From the NCBI RefSeq assembly GCF_964355755.1, contig NC_092671.1, forward strand, positions 22,038,001 to 22,102,000: DNA of 64,000 bases. The letters run 5' to 3'. This DNA is from Antedon mediterranea. Its lineage: Eukaryota > Echinodermata > Crinoidea > Comatulida > Antedonidae. The translations under genes and the position numbers were made by a program. A model generated the notes under the pieces. It saw only the letters and a list, made by a program, of their open reading frames with translations, was not told the DNA's origin and made no database searches. How positions within the stretch are numbered: the first letter of the stretch is position 1; every line of letters starts with the position of its first letter. Of the stretch, positions 63,701 through 64,000 are shown in pieces.

Positions 63701-64000
63701 TAGACCATTTTGTGATTTTCGAAAAAACTTGTTAACATAAAAACACCAAAGTACTTAGAATAGCTTCAAATCGCATTTGGAGAAGTTTTAGACCATTTTG
63801 TGATTTTCGAAAAAACTTGTTAACATAAAAACACCAAAGTGATTAGAATAGCTTCAAATCGCATTTGGAGACGTTTTAGACCATTTTGTGCATTTCGATG
63901 AAACTTGGTTACGCAAAAACATCAAAGTGCTTAAAATCACATTATAAACCGTTTTAGACCATTTTGAGCATATCGATAAAACTTTTTACACAAAACACCA
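57781..64000 (+). repeat. 6.2-kb segment matching 13.3-22.6 kb without the 3,027-bp duplication
   Basis: From about 57,781 to 61,326 it aligns with 13,347-16,892 at an offset of 44,434. From about 58,300 to the window end it also aligns with 16,893-22,593 at an offset of 41,407. It therefore passes directly from the single 3-kb unit into block E. Shared rare variants include gaccatgttgtg at 58,361, cttgttgacat, gaaaattttgtg, cataaaatcacc, tttaaatcgc (61,448) and ggttgcac. A substitution in this copy is tcgaagaaac near 59,508. The match runs off the end of the window. Confidence 0.88.

Larger units (their letters stand above)
1..64000. repeat. Continuous head-to-tail array of an ~88-bp satellite monomer
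   Basis: The motif gttaacataaaaac or a close variant (ggttacacaaaaac, ttcacacaaaaac) recurs every 77-89 bp from the first base to the last, always on this strand. Window length over mean monomer length gives about 730 copies. Canonical monomers contain 28 G/C in 88 bp. I saw no inverted monomer, no unrelated insertion and no unique DNA. Local homogeneity and higher-order duplications are typical of centromeric or pericentromeric satellites in plants and animals. The array edges lie outside the window. The satellite nature is certain; the centromeric role is inferred, and I do not recognise the family by name. Confidence 0.98.

Noticed and set aside
1-64000. CRISPR-like regular spacing of repeats
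   Set aside because: Adjacent monomers are similar over their full length. There are no unique spacers between short constant repeats and no cas genes, so this is a tandem satellite.
1-64000. Telomeric, rDNA or tRNA sequence
   Set aside because: No TTTAGGG/TTAGGG runs, no recognisable 5S or tRNA A/B-box arrangement, and no GC-rich rRNA-like stretch were found. The ttttaga in the core is not arranged as a telomere repeat.
1-64000. Bacterial features: promoters, terminators, ribosome sites
   Set aside because: TATAAA-like and A/T-rich strings are everywhere because of base composition and repeat in every monomer. None is placed next to a gene, and the array is not bacterial in character.
1-64000. 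A hidden gene system or mobile element inside the array
   Set aside because: Reading both strands end to end, I found no stretch of even one monomer length that is not satellite. No terminal repeats, target-site duplications or transposase, integrase or reverse-transcriptase frames are present.

Overview
The whole 64-kb window is satellite DNA. It is one continuous head-to-tail array of a roughly 88-bp, AT-rich (about 68% A+T) monomer, some 730 copies by length, and every copy I read has the same orientation. I found no gene, RNA gene, transposon, CRISPR array, telomere repeat or unique sequence. The longest open frames are 60-79 codons and are translations of the monomer itself. Such a long uninterrupted array points to a eukaryotic chromosome, most likely centromeric or pericentromeric heterochromatin. 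Recurrent CpG-to-CpA changes in the monomers suggest cytosine methylation. A plant would fit, but I do not recognise the monomer and cannot name the organism. The centromere call is an inference from architecture.

Monomers fall into a few families. Type A (88 bp, starting gttaacataaaaac) is the bulk. Type A' is an A monomer whose end changes to gtgcatttcgatgaaactt. Type B (77-79 bp, starting ggttac) has an internal deletion around cacattataaaccg. Type C (about 87 bp) carries gcttaatatcgtattt. Type D (87-88 bp, starting tttcacacaaaacacc) is close to A. The order A(n)-A'-B-C-D recurs along the window, with A runs of varying length. All families keep the block cgttttagaccattttg almost unchanged.

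Above the monomer, the array is a patchwork of nested duplications, traced by shared private variants. (1) 1-8.5 kb: a 1.13-kb tandem pair inside a 4,559-bp period. (2) 8.6-13.4 kb, repeated nearly identically at 44.3-49.06 kb (offset 35,680). (3) 13,866-16,892 and 16,893-19,919: a 3,027-bp tandem duplication. Its un-duplicated counterpart lies at 57.8-64.0 kb. (4) 24.4-32.5 kb and 33.2-39.6 kb: two copies of a block of about 7-9 kb. The first is expanded by internal 1,295-bp and 440-bp duplications. Both are flanked by copies of a 1.7-kb segment (22.65-24.4 and 39.2-40.9 kb). (5) 41,699-44,138: a 1,220-bp tandem pair. (6) 47.2-53.0 kb: a 2,905-bp tandem pair, followed by a partial copy at 53.26-54.38 kb. 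(7) 54.9-57.8 kb: the most divergent and least duplicated stretch.

There is no gene cooperation to describe. The biology is in the repeat: rapid turnover by unequal exchange, chimeric monomers at several junctions, and a conserved core with small dyads and spaced A/T tracts. All coordinates and offsets were read by eye from shared variants, so block edges marked 'about' are uncertain by roughly one monomer.
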